64,000 nucleotides of DNA from Globisporangium splendens (taxonomy: Eukaryota; Oomycota; Peronosporomycetes; Pythiales; Pythiaceae), in NCBI GenBank assembly GCA_006386115.1, contig VFIW01000002.1, forward strand, positions 186,001 through 250,000, in the 5' to 3' direction. Each line of letters begins with the position of its first letter. Position 1 is the stretch's first letter. The notes under the pieces are model-generated. The model was not told the DNA's origin. It did no database searches and saw nothing but the letters and a program-made list of their open reading frames with translations. The translations under genes were made by a program, and so were the position numbers. Positions 35,400 to 47,409 of this stretch are shown piece after piece.

Positions 35400-35603
35400 A
35401 TACTTCTGGAAATCGTTGTGAATGCATGATTCTCGTTTAGAATGTTCTTTTTCATCCAGTAGCGTAGTGCGGCAACAACCCCAGAGGCATTGCACGAGCT
35501 CAATAAAGAAAGGAAATCATGGATACGATCTTCAGTTGAAACGTGTGGCTGGGTTCCCCTTTGTAGCTGTGTATTGCTGTACTGGTAATGTTGCCTTTCT
35601 CTA

Positions 35604-37943
35604 TTAGTACCTTCCATTCGCGGAAGCAGCTTTAAAACAGAAATCGAGACACAGCGGCACGTGGTCCGAAATATACTGGCAATTCGGCAGCGCAGTCTTC
35701 GCGTACGATTCCAGAATCTCCGGTGGGTGCACCTTGAGCCCTGCAAACGCTGTGAGCTGGTCGGGCGTGTACCACACGTAGTCCACGACACCAGTCCAGT
35801 GACCTGCCAGAAGAGAAACAAGTGAGTGCGGGTGAGACCGCGCAACAACGGATTAACAGACGTGGGCAGATCAGCGTACCAGTGTAGTTGGTGTACTCTG
35901 GCTCGGTGCCAAACACAGACGCGTACGCGCTTGCAAACGAGAAATTGTGTTCCAGATCCATCGTGGCGTAGATGTTGGCGTGTGCACTCAGGTCAGCATG
36001 GTTCGTTGAGACATGGTTGCGCGTCATGAACTCATAGACAGCGCTGATCGGCTCACTGTTGAAATCACCGCACAAAATCACTGGAAGGTTGCGCACGAGT
36101 GCGATTCGCTCGATCTAACGGATTGTACACATATACAATAACGCAGTCTCGATTTCAGCAGCGGAAAACATCAGGTACTATGTGCATGGCAAGAAACTGC
36201 ACCAACCTGCTTGACTAGCGCGTGGGTTTGCCATAACTTCACATCTGGGAACTTTGGGTTCGAAAAGATGTGAACGTTCGAAATGCAAATCAGAGGGCCG
36301 GACTGAGATTTGCGCGCTAACGACAGCGAGAAAGCAAGAAAACAAGGCGTGAGTCAAGAGAGCAAAAAGTTGTTCCGCGTCAAAGAAGCGCTTACAAATT
36401 TCGTTGTTGGCAGGAATGGCTTCTAGAATTGCAATTTGGCCCACGTTGTCACGCATGAGACACTGTCTCATTTTCGATATTGTTTGTTGAAATGCCTGAT
36501 AATGGTTGAAATCGCATCAGATGTTAGAGAGAGACCCCACTTCATCACTTCATGCGATGGCAGCGTACCTCTCGGTCTGACATGAGTGCCGTCGGGTACG
36601 TCATGTCGAACTCATTCATGATCCCGTCCAGAAAATTCTTCGCGATTTCGTTGAATTCGATCGGATACTGCTCCTTCATAATGAACCTATCACACGCACC
36701 ATACTTCAGTTAGCTTGCATGCCCAATCGCTAGTGTAAAGAAGAAGAGAATGATTGCTGACCTGTTTCGCTTGTAAAATAAAGCGCAACCATCCACTTTG
36801 CCTTCCAGCCCCATAGACTCGCGAGTCTTCTTCAAGTACCAGCCTTCATAGCCCAAGTCGGTCATCATGGGAACAAAAAACTCCTTGTAGTGATCACCTT
36901 GCACTTCCTGGAGGCAAATGATGTCGGCGTTGTACGTCTGCAATTCCCGCGCCAGCAGCTCTCTACGAAACGACCAGCTCAATGCCCACACCGGACAGTA
37001 CGGGTACATTTGTCGCGTGGCGTAGATCTCAGCAAGAATGTTGTACGTGAGCACACGGAACATTCCAATTTGTCGAAGGCGCAGTGTAGGTCGCTCTTCG
37101 TGCACATTTGCCAGCATTTGACGCTTTGGGGGCATCGGAGGGACTGCACACACGTTCCAACAGTGAGTTATTGTGTTGAAATTGCCCACTGAGTCATAGA
37201 AATACATATGCTGACGTACATGGCAGCACGATTCCAGTATCGACAGTCTTGATGAGCACTGAGCCGCCGACTCGCTTTGTTGCTTTGCACTCTACGCGGA
37301 TCACATGACCGACATCCTCAGCAGTCGGTTTGTATGACCGGCTACGATTGTTATTGAAACACCGTGTCAGTGCCCTTTGTGAATTGTTAACCAATACGGA
37401 ATTGGTTGCACGTCAAAATACGTACTTTTCTTCGTGAATCTCGATCCATCGCTCTTCAGGAAGCGGGCAAAATGCCTCGATGTTGTGCAACTGCGACTTC
37501 CACGGCAATGAATCGTTCGAATGCTGCAACACCGCCATATTGTCATGCAACTGCTTGTGCTTATGCCACGCGAGTCGGAAACAGTCGGGACTGCAGAAAC
37601 ACGAGTGCTCTCGCGTGATCCCCAAGCGGCAGCACAGCACGCACTCGAGTTTGGCAACGAGCAGCAGCACATTTCCCTCACCGTGGCGCGGACATTCGCT
37701 GTTGGCACACGCACGCCGCATGGACGAGCGGTACCAGTGGAACTGCAAGTCGACATCCTTGTCATCGATATCACCGTCCACCGAGCGGAAGAACGCATGC
37801 GTCATCACCTGGCAGCCCTCCACGGGTTGGTCCACACGCAGCGAGATCTTGCCTTCTCCGTGCACGGGCGAGCCTTTCGGTGGCGACACGGACAGCGCTT
37901 GCCGGCGGCTCTTTGACGACGGTGATAAGTACCCTTTCTTCAT
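35604..37943 (-). CDS. CCR4/CNOT6-type deadenylase (EEP nuclease) with N-terminal MYND-like zinc finger
   Basis: Several exons. The start MKKGYLSPSSK at 37943 is the first ATG; a GTG 27 bases upstream is not needed. The N-terminal exon (to about 37427) carries a Cys/His cluster ending CVLCCRLG...CFCSPDCFRLAWHKHK, close to a MYND finger's second half. After a linker with GTVDTGIVLP-like strands comes the exonuclease-endonuclease-phosphatase domain: FRVLTYNILAEIYATRQMYP, ADIICLQEVQGDHYKEFF (catalytic Glu), LVRNLPVILCGDFNSEP (catalytic Asp/Asn), and CQYISDHVPLCLDF (catalytic Asp-His). The stop TAA is at 35604. These residues match CCR4, which trims mRNA poly(A) tails in the CCR4-NOT complex. The canonical LRR domain of yeast CCR4/CNOT6 is absent; this zinc-finger layout resembles plant CCR4 proteins more closely. 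Introns are short and GT-AG. Confidence 0.88.
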
Positions 37944-39437
37944 TGCGTTCGTTTGATTAGTAGCGCGCACAGATCTTGTGTAATTCTACACCCACACGAA
38001 AAACAGTATCCACATCACATGGCGTCGTTCTTGTCAAAAGCCGCAACCAATATATTTCATCGACCAGTAAAGCGCTCGCCATGCTGCTGCGCAAAATGGC
38101 CAGTTTGCGCAGCCTCGCATCTACTTTCTCGTGTTGCGTGTGTCATCATCATCCATGCGTTGAGCGAGCGAGGGTCTGATGTTCTATGCGAGCCTGAGCT
38201 TCTTGCGTCTATTATCACCCGCCGCTGCGATTACCACCGTTGCCGGTAGGTGAAAATGAGCGGACCACTTCAGTGGGAATGAGACATTGCCATTTGGTTT
38301 CATCCACTGACAGCATCGGTATTCAATCCCATACAAAAACGGCATGCAACGCACCACACACATACACACACACACACGCAACCATGTAGCAACGACAACG
38401 CGCATTCTCACGCTAACAGAATATTTACATATATATGTATACATGTGATATACGTGAGCATCATACGATGCATACCTGTGGGCTTCTTCTTTTTCTTCAA
38501 ATGCGCGGTGCTCCCGTCGTCTCCAGTGCGCATCCAACCCTCAGACACAACCACCGGAGGTTGTCACTCGCTCTCGTTCCCACGGACGACGACCCAATAC
38601 ACACACTCACGGCCACGCGCTCAACCTGGGGAATGAGACGAGAAGAAGGGGGTGATGGAACGACGACACAACCGACCGCTCTCTCTCTCTTTCACTCTCT
38701 TTCACTCTCTTTCGCTTTATATATGCGCAAGGGGGCGAGTGGTTTTGTATTCCGCAGCACCGCTGTCGTCACCTTCAAGTTCCAATAGAGAGAGAAATAC
38801 AAAGCAAAACCAAAAACAACCAAGACCGTCAGTTTATTACTAAAGGAGAACCAGATAAATCGTGTATTACGTAGATAGACACATTTGGAGGAGTGAAGGT
38901 TGCTGCGTACTTAAACGAGGTTGAAGTGCAACTTCATTTGAGGTCGCTGCCACGCACTTCCAGCATTCTCATTCTACAATTCGACAGATAGGGCACCACC
39001 ACCATCGCGAGTCCTGCAATCGAGTGAGCACGGAAAGCAACATGCGCTTCGCAACTTGCCTATAAGCGCATCCACAGATGGATCGATCGTGTACAGCCGA
39101 TGCGTGGTCGTCGGCGTTGTCCAAGCATCACGGTGGCTCGATCGTGCTAAGCATCATTCGTCTTCGATACCATTTCCATTGAGGTGAGCACGTATGGTGC
39201 GTAGGTGCAAAGGAAGCATGCTCGCTTCGTCCACAAATCTCGACTAAACTCGATCAGCTGGGGAAAATGCTGCATCAATGGGCACAGGCATGTGGAATGC
39301 AAGTGCCAAGAATATATTCACGAGAAGCGATACCAGAATATTTACTCACAGGAAAGCGAAACGATAAACAGATGGATAACTGCTGCGCTGGTACGCATTG
39401 GCAATGGAACGGATCAGTGAACGGACGACGGAGTGAC
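37944..39437. other. Intergenic with simple repeats, no gene seen
   Basis: About 1.5 kb between a minus-strand CCR4 gene (its promoter is on the left) and the 3' end of aminopeptidase copy 1. It includes a CA-rich stretch near 38355-38380, an AT/ATG-rich patch near 38420-38450, and a pyrimidine tandem repeat (listed separately). Frames here are short and overlapping. Confidence 0.5.
38685..38714. repeat. 10-base tandem repeat, three units of CTCTCTTTCA
   Basis: Three contiguous near-identical units, the last ending in G instead of A, preceded by a CT run from 38679. Pure pyrimidine on one strand, so it could form triplex DNA. It lies 1 kb from any gene start, and no role can be assigned. Confidence 0.85.
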
Positions 39438-42400
39438 TTACACCTTCTTCAGGATGATGTTCAGCTGATTGTAGAGCGACTCCTCCTTCTTCTTGTCGAT
39501 CGAGTCTTGCATCTTCTGCAGCAAGTTCAGCAACTTCGTCTTTTGAGCTTCGTCGAAACGATCCAAGTGGTCAAACGACTGCAAGATTGGGTACGCAGCC
39601 ATCTGGTTCACCTTCCCGACCTTCGTAAACACTTCGGCCATGACATCCAAACCCTCGTCCGTCGAAAGGGAAAAGTGACGAATCTGCGACAAGCAGCGCG
39701 TCAACGTACGGCCATGGCTCGATTGCGCTGGGTTGAAGCTAGGGTGAGCCACCAACTTCAAGATCTGCTTGCCCACTTCAGGCGAGTCCAAGCTGCTAAC
39801 AATACCGATGTACTTGGTCATGGTGTCAGGGTGTTGACGCCATTGCTCAAAGATCTCCTCCTGTACCTTGGTACGGTCTTCGAAAGTCTCGTCTTCGAGC
39901 ACGTAGCGGAAGCCCGTCGCTTGGTCCGAAGCGAAAGTGGACTTCTTGAGGAGGTCCAACGCGAGCTTCGCTGGGGCCACGGTTGGCACAACGCGTGGGA
40001 TCGTGCTCAACACAGGCGCCTTCGCACCAGCGACGATCAACTGCAGCAAGTGGCGCTTCAGTGAACGCTCCTGGAACTGCTCGTGGTGTGGACCAGGACG
40101 CGACGACTCCGCCAACTTGTTGTAGGCAGCTTCGATTTGGCTCGAGTACTTGACCCACACTGCTTGCAGCAACGCAGTGGTAGCGTCCTTGACAGCCAAG
40201 TAGTGGTGGCTCAAGTCATCGCGGCTTTGAATGCGGTTCAATTCGACCAACGTCAACGCACGTGCCGACGGGTTGAGCTCTTCCGAGAACAGGATCTTGG
40301 CGTGAAGCTCAATGAATTCAGCAGAGATCTCCGTCTTGGAGTCGCCCTTGAGCAGACCATCAATGACCTTCGCCTTCTCATCATCAGCAACAGCGCGGTA
40401 CGCAAGGTACTTGTTGACGGCGTCTGGGTCAGTCATGGCTTGCTTGATCAATTGTGCAATGGTCGCGTTCGTCTGCTTCGTCTTACCGAAGAACGACCAG
40501 CCACGAGCAAAAGACAAGTAGTCTGGCTCGTCAGCCACATCTGAAATCACGAACGAGGTTTCCTTGGCGCTGAAGATGTACAGACCTTCCTTCACGACCT
40601 TGCCATCCTTGATCAGAGCCCAGTCGATCGGAACCTCCCATGGACCGTTGTTGTCAGCTGGCTTGTCTTCGAAACCAGTCTGAGCCACCTTCACGACGTA
40701 TTCCTTGGCAGCAGCGTTGTACTCCGTCGAGTACGTGACGTTCGGGTGGCCAGGACGCTTCAGCCAGGTCTTGGCCAGGTTCTGCAAGTTCAATCCAGAG
40801 AACTCTTCCATGCAGCTGATCCATTCCGAAGAGAGCGCGTTGCCAAAGCTGTAGTCCGTGTGGTATTTGTCGAGAGCCTTGTGGAACTTGTCGTGACCCA
40901 GCATCAGCTCCACCATGCGCACGAATTCTGGCGCCTTCGAGTACGTCACGACGGACACGAGTTCCTGCGTCTGGTTGAAACCTTCTGGCTCAACCGCAAG
41001 CGAGGTGGCAGACAAGTCCTGAGCAAGAGGACCAATTGCTGGGGTAAACATGTACAGCACTTCGCTCAAACGACTGTAGTCTTCACCGAAGATAGCGGCA
41101 CCACGCTTGCGTTCCATGTGCACAGTCACGGCTTCGTTGAGCCAGATCTCAAATGGCGATTGGCCAGTCACCTGACTGCCGTTGATGTTGTGATAGTACT
41201 CGTGCACCTTCACGTGCTCCATGTACTCGTAAGACTTGTCATCCATACGGCAACTTGGGCACAGGCACGAGCTCACGATCGTGGTGTTACCGACGTTTTC
41301 CATACCTCCGTAGTACGAGTTCTCCATAGCGATTTCACGGTACACAGCACCCGTGTACTTGTACCCAGTCTTCTTCCACGCCTTGAGCAACTCCTTGAGC
41401 TCGGCGCGGATCGCAGCGAGGCGAGCAGCGTCTTCAGAGCTCAGCGGCGTCTTCTCGTACGTCTCGTTTGGACCCAAGCACAACGGACCTTCCTTCGCCT
41501 TGATCACCTCGCGCTCTTCGAGTAATTCGTACATGCGCTTGCGCTCGTCGTGGTGCTCACACGCCTCTGGACCGAGGCTCACCATGGTCCACAACACCGA
41601 ATCGTGCAGCATCTTCACGGCGGCCTTGGCGTCTTCAGGCTCGAAGAAGCCTGGGAACGCAAGGATCTCCAACAACGTCGTGTCGCCGTCTGGGAACTCA
41701 AGCGTGCGACGGAACGTCTCGTACGTGCCCACGCCAAGGAAGAACAAGTACGGAGCCATGTTCACCTTGTGGTTGTAGTACTTGAGCACGTGGCGGGTCT
41801 CGTCCGCTTCACCCAGCACTTCTTCCGCCGAGTGGAACACTGGCACACCTTGCTCCGTGTGGTAGCCCGGAGCCAAGTCACCGTTCGTGATGATGTTGGT
41901 GTAGCGCTTGCCGGCCAAGATCGTCGTGGTGTAATACGCCTTGGCGTCCATCGTGTCGATGCACGGCACGATGCGTTGGAAGCCGTGCTGCTGGCATTGC
42001 GTGATGATGGTCTTTGGCGCACCTTCAGGCGTGTAGTCGTAGTACAGTCCCTCGAGGATGTTCTCTGTCGGCGTGGCGATGCTCACGGTGCGGATCACGA
42101 ATTCGGCGCCAGTCTGGATCGGCTGTGTGAACTTGACGATCAAGAAGTGGTCGTCCGAGTCCACGACGTACTCGAGTGCGCGAGGCGCCGCGAAGCTCTT
42201 GACGTGGTCGACAAAATTCTTGGTCTCTCCCAGAGGCGAGAACGTGTCGAATCGCTCGACCGACACGATCTCGAGCTCCTTGGAGTTGAGCTTCAATTCG
42301 GTCAGCGGTTCAGGTCCAAAGTGCTTCAGCGTGGTCTGCAGCGTCACTTTCACCTACACACAATAGAAAGCGAGGGAAAGGATGAGCATCACGCATAGCA

Positions 42401-42474
42401 TTTGATGCGCAGCCGTATTCGTCCTCACGCATCCTTCTATCGTGCTCATGTATAGGAGTCACACAGACGTAAAC

Positions 42475-42508
<34 letters not shown>

Positions 42509-42637
42509 CACACAGACGCTCACAATCATGCAAACGCTGTTCCGCACCTTGGTCTCCGTGATGTCGAACACCATGTCAAAGTGCAGCGGCTTCGTGTCCA
42601 GCTTCTTGAAGTCTTCGCGCGTGAAGCGGTATTTCTT
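39436..42637. repeat. Left arm of a 3.2 kb near-perfect inverted repeat
   Basis: This arm is the reverse complement of 44208-47409 with no length difference: matching points always sum to 86845 (ORF ends 39438/47407, exon-2 starts 42353/44492, identity edge 42637/44208). It covers nearly all of aminopeptidase copy 1, including the 194-base intron and its TG microsatellite. I found only two differences, both silent: a Val codon next to the stop and an Ile codon at 39681-39683. Beyond both edges the sequences differ. Confidence 0.95.
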
Positions 42638-42658
42638 CGCTTCCTGGGCGTCAGCCAT
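39438..42658 (-). CDS. M1-family aminopeptidase, PepN-like (copy 1)
   Basis: Two exons: 42548-42658 (37 codons, MADAQEAKKYRFTRED...) and 39438-42353; total 1008 residues. M1 landmarks are intact: substrate-binding GGMEN (in YYGGMENVGNTTI) and the zinc motif HEYYHN followed after 18 residues by the Glu in LNEAVTVHMER. HEYYHN rather than HELAHQ, and the layout, resemble bacterial PepN-type cytosolic aminopeptidases, which remove N-terminal residues from peptides. There is no signal peptide, so a cytosolic site is likely. The C-terminal half is helical (ERAP/PepN-like). The gene is head-to-head with a near-identical copy at 44175-47407, with starts about 1.5 kb apart. The exon-1 tip (ADAQEA) differs from that of copy 2, so the proteins can be told apart only in the first dozen residues. 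Confidence 0.93.
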
Positions 42659-44207
42659 GGTTTCTGCTCGTTCTTGGTTCTTGGAGGAGGCGGAGGAGTC
42701 TTGAGGGGTCCGCGGTAAATTCCCAACTGAGCGGCTGTGGGGCGAGTGCAGATGCACTCGTGCACTCGCTGCTCCCCCCCACAAGTTATGTTGCGCCAAG
42801 CTCTCGCTCACTCACACACACATCACAAGTCAGCCAAATCCTCTGTAAATGCATAAGATCGTCCAGAATGAAGGTCGCAGTGTCTGCTTCAAGGCTCACA
42901 GCGTACACTGTGTGTACGGAAAAAGTTGCAACCTGAGGGGGAGATGGATGGGTTGCTATTCGAGTTTCCCTCTCACAATTCATATTCTCTTGATGGCTGG
43001 GGGTTGGTTGAGGGTAGGGGTGCGGGTCAACACATCGCATTCGATTGCGCATCAAAACTTGGAGACGAAAAGTAACATAGAATGGCCATTATTAAGTGAG
43101 AGAGAACCACCTGGTGCACATGAAACCAACCAGCACACACATGCACGCTGTATACGAGCCAAAGCAATTGTCGACGAAAGGAAATCAGCAGCACAAAGAC
43201 CTTGCGCTCAGTTTGTGCTCACTTACATAAATGAAAGTTGCTATTTGCACTGCACTGTAGCTGTGGTTTCTTTCCCACATGATGATGTAAAATGGATTCA
43301 GCTGCAGTACGCTGCACCAACAGTAGAATTCATGAAATCGACAGCATTCATTGGCCATCGCGAAGAGCGACGTGGCACCACTCTCATCGATTTTGGAGGT
43401 GCCATGATTTTGAAAAACCTTGTTGTTATAAAAACCTCGGCAAATGTACCTGAGTTGACCACAAAGTGGACAATGACTGCGTCGTCGAGTGAGATTGGAC
43501 GCGCACTTGTTCCAACTTCAAATTGAAGACGAATGAAACACTGAACCCACAGCTCCGCTTAGACGCACCGCGTGTTTGAAGCTGGCGATGCCTGCAACAC
43601 GACGCTCACTCGACTGCCTAATCTCAAGGCAGACTGCAAGTGATGCTTGTTGAGATGCATTTAGCTCCACACGCATGGTTGTCCCTGTAGACACCAGTGC
43701 GCCTATGCAGTGCATTTGCTCTCATACAGTATACCTGCCAAACCCAACGAAGAGCGAGCTTTGAGAGCAGTGTTGTGGTCTCCTCATTTCTGTTGAAGAT
43801 AAAACTTAGCAGTCTGTACAGTACTCCTTTGCTTGTCAAAGTGGACAGGAATGATGATCGTTTCCTCGTCGGTCCCCTCCTTGATCAATGCGCATCCTCC
43901 TCCCCTCGAGTGTGTTGACCAAGAACAGCCCACTCTACGCACTCTGACTGGGCTTTGCGGGAGTTGAGAGGGGAGGGAGGGATCCAAATGCTCGTACAGC
44001 TGTGCGTTTTCTGCAAGCGAGGCTCTCGTGAGATGATGGATGCGTGCGCGCGAAAGTGATGAGTGGTCTGAGTCGACGACGAAAGCAGCAAGCAGAAAAA
44101 AAACAGGCTCATTTCGGAATCGGAGGTGCAAGACTCAAGACACTTCCCCGAGACACGCAACCCAAGCAACAACCATGGCCGCTGGAGACTCCTCGGACCA
44201 AGCTTCC
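42638..44207. promoter_or_regulatory. Spacer between inverted arms; divergent promoter region of both aminopeptidase genes
   Basis: The 1570-base loop between the two arms contains both start codons (42658 minus, 44175 plus), both 5' UTRs and so both promoters. The two ends differ in sequence, so the genes may be regulated differently. A plus-strand frame of 225 codons (42849-43526) is open, but its composition is not protein-like and no homologue is recognised. No TATA box or named site could be pinned down. Confidence 0.6.
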
Positions 44208-44336
44208 AAGAAATACCGCTTCACGCGCGAAGACTTCAAGAAGCTGGACACGAAGCCGCTGCACTTTGACATGGTGTTCGACATCACGGAGACCAAGGTG
44301 CGGAACAGCGTTTGCATGATTGTGAGCGTCTGTGTG

Positions 44337-44370
<34 letters not shown>

Positions 44371-47300
44371 GTTTACGTCTGTGTGACTCCTATACATGAG
44401 CACGATAGAAGGATGCGTGAGGACGAATACGGCTGCGCATCAAATGCTATGCGTGATGCTCATCCTTTCCCTCGCTTTCTATTGTGTGTAGGTGAAAGTG
44501 ACGCTGCAGACCACGCTGAAGCACTTTGGACCTGAACCGCTGACCGAATTGAAGCTCAACTCCAAGGAGCTCGAGATCGTGTCGGTCGAGCGATTCGACA
44601 CGTTCTCGCCTCTGGGAGAGACCAAGAATTTTGTCGACCACGTCAAGAGCTTCGCGGCGCCTCGCGCACTCGAGTACGTCGTGGACTCGGACGACCACTT
44701 CTTGATCGTCAAGTTCACACAGCCGATCCAGACTGGCGCCGAATTCGTGATCCGCACCGTGAGCATCGCCACGCCGACAGAGAACATCCTCGAGGGACTG
44801 TACTACGACTACACGCCTGAAGGTGCGCCAAAGACCATCATCACGCAATGCCAGCAGCACGGCTTCCAACGCATCGTGCCGTGCATCGACACGATGGACG
44901 CCAAGGCGTATTACACCACGACGATCTTGGCCGGCAAGCGCTACACCAACATCATCACGAACGGTGACTTGGCTCCGGGCTACCACACGGAGCAAGGTGT
45001 GCCAGTGTTCCACTCGGCGGAAGAAGTGCTGGGTGAAGCGGACGAGACCCGCCACGTGCTCAAGTACTACAACCACAAGGTGAACATGGCTCCGTACTTG
45101 TTCTTCCTTGGCGTGGGCACGTACGAGACGTTCCGTCGCACGCTTGAGTTCCCAGACGGCGACACGACGTTGTTGGAGATCCTTGCGTTCCCAGGCTTCT
45201 TCGAGCCTGAAGACGCCAAGGCCGCCGTGAAGATGCTGCACGATTCGGTGTTGTGGACCATGGTGAGCCTCGGTCCAGAGGCGTGTGAGCACCACGACGA
45301 GCGCAAGCGCATGTACGAATTACTCGAAGAGCGCGAGGTGATCAAGGCGAAGGAAGGTCCGTTGTGCTTGGGTCCAAACGAGACGTACGAGAAGACGCCG
45401 CTGAGCTCTGAAGACGCTGCTCGCCTCGCTGCGATCCGCGCCGAGCTCAAGGAGTTGCTCAAGGCGTGGAAGAAGACTGGGTACAAGTACACGGGTGCTG
45501 TGTACCGTGAAATCGCTATGGAGAACTCGTACTACGGAGGTATGGAAAACGTCGGTAACACCACGATCGTGAGCTCGTGCCTGTGCCCAAGTTGCCGTAT
45601 GGATGACAAGTCTTACGAGTACATGGAGCACGTGAAGGTGCACGAGTACTATCACAACATCAACGGCAGTCAGGTGACTGGCCAATCGCCATTTGAGATC
45701 TGGCTCAACGAAGCCGTGACTGTGCACATGGAACGCAAGCGTGGTGCCGCTATCTTCGGTGAAGACTACAGTCGTTTGAGCGAAGTGCTGTACATGTTTA
45801 CCCCAGCAATTGGTCCTCTTGCTCAGGACTTGTCTGCCACCTCGCTTGCGGTTGAGCCAGAAGGTTTCAACCAGACGCAGGAACTCGTGTCCGTCGTGAC
45901 GTACTCGAAGGCGCCAGAATTCGTGCGCATGGTGGAGCTGATGCTGGGTCACGACAAGTTCCACAAGGCTCTCGACAAATACCACACGGACTACAGCTTT
46001 GGCAACGCGCTCTCTTCGGAATGGATCAGCTGCATGGAAGAGTTCTCTGGATTGAACTTGCAGAACCTGGCCAAGACCTGGCTGAAGCGTCCTGGCCACC
46101 CGAACGTCACGTACTCGACGGAGTACAACGCTGCTGCCAAGGAATACGTCGTGAAGGTGGCTCAGACTGGTTTCGAAGACAAGCCAGCTGACAACAACGG
46201 TCCATGGGAGGTTCCGATCGACTGGGCTCTGATCAAGGATGGCAAGGTCGTGAAGGAAGGTCTGTACATCTTCAGCGCCAAGGAAACCTCGTTCGTGATT
46301 TCAGATGTGGCTGACGAGCCAGACTACTTGTCTTTTGCTCGTGGCTGGTCGTTCTTCGGTAAGACGAAGCAGACGAACGCGACCATTGCACAATTGATCA
46401 AGCAAGCCATGACTGACCCAGACGCCGTCAACAAGTACCTTGCGTACCGCGCTGTTGCTGATGATGAGAAGGCGAAGGTCATTGATGGTCTGCTCAAGGG
46501 CGACTCCAAGACGGAGATCTCTGCTGAATTCATTGAGCTTCACGCCAAGATCCTGTTCTCGGAAGAGCTCAACCCGTCGGCACGTGCGTTGACGTTGGTC
46601 GAATTGAACCGCATTCAAAGCCGCGATGACTTGAGCCACCACTACTTGGCTGTCAAGGACGCTACCACTGCGTTGCTGCAAGCAGTGTGGGTCAAGTACT
46701 CGAGCCAAATCGAAGCTGCCTACAACAAGTTGGCGGAGTCGTCGCGTCCTGGTCCACACCACGAGCAGTTCCAGGAGCGTTCACTGAAGCGCCACTTGCT
46801 GCAGTTGATCGTCGCTGGTGCGAAGGCGCCTGTGTTGAGCACGATCCCACGCGTTGTGCCAACCGTGGCCCCAGCGAAGCTCGCGTTGGACCTCCTCAAG
46901 AAGTCCACTTTCGCTTCGGACCAAGCGACGGGCTTCCGCTACGTGCTCGAAGACGAGACTTTCGAAGACCGTACCAAGGTACAGGAGGAGATCTTTGAGC
47001 AATGGCGTCAACACCCTGACACCATGACCAAGTACATCGGTATTGTTAGCAGCTTGGACTCGCCTGAAGTGGGCAAGCAGATCTTGAAGTTGGTGGCTCA
47101 CCCTAGCTTCAACCCAGCGCAATCGAGCCATGGCCGTACGTTGACGCGCTGCTTGTCGCAGATCCGTCACTTTTCCCTTTCGACGGACGAGGGTTTGGAT
47201 GTCATGGCCGAAGTGTTTACGAAGGTCGGGAAGGTGAACCAGATGGCTGCGTACCCAATCTTGCAGTCGTTTGACCACTTGGATCGTTTCGACGAAGCTC

Positions 47301-47407
47301 AAAAGACGAAGTTGCTGAACTTGCTGCAGAAGATGCAAGACTCGATCGACAAGAAGAAGGAGGAGTCGCTCTACAATCAGCTGAACATCATCCTGAAGAA
47401 GGTCTAA
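44175..47407 (+). CDS. M1-family aminopeptidase, PepN-like (copy 2)
   Basis: Two exons: 44175-44297 (41 codons, MAAGDSSDQASKKYRFTRED...) and 44492-47407; total 1012 residues. From KKYRF onwards the protein is identical to copy 1 over about 1000 residues, including GGMEN, HEYYHN and the downstream zinc Glu (NEAV). The start is ATG in a good context (ACCATGG). The first ten or so codons are alignable with copy 1 (both have a Gln-x-Ala/Ser-Lys pattern) but diverged and four codons longer. The intron (194 bases, TG repeat inside) is identical to that of copy 1. The 3' flank diverges within about two bases after TAAGT. Such identity with different ends indicates recent homogenisation. Together the pair raises gene dose; separate promoters could give different expression. 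Confidence 0.93.
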
Positions 47408-47409
47408 GT
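44208..47409. repeat. Right arm of the 3.2 kb inverted repeat
   Basis: Reverse complement of 39436-42637, without indels. The inner edge lies at the KKYRF codons of exon 1 and the outer edge just after the stop codon. An assembly join of one gene to its own reverse complement would give identical flanks, whereas here the edges and spacer differ. Confidence 0.95.
44331..44372. repeat. TG-type microsatellite inside the aminopeptidase intron
   Basis: A run of TG dinucleotides with a few CG or TC interruptions. The mirror copy is at 42473-42514 (as CA). Both copies have the same length and interruptions, unusual for such unstable sequence. Confidence 0.85.

Noticed and set aside
38340..38380. 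CA-rich stretch as a CRISPR-like or functional repeat
   Set aside because: Simple dinucleotide microsatellite with no spacers or conserved units.
39438..47407. Long antisense frames over both aminopeptidase genes (up to 282 codons)
   Set aside because: They mirror the codon pattern of the real gene, have no domain character of their own, and appear in both arms only because the arms are identical.
39436..47409. Terminal inverted repeats of a large transposon
   Set aside because: The repeat arms are the genes themselves; there is no transposase in the loop and no target-site duplication that I could see at the edges.
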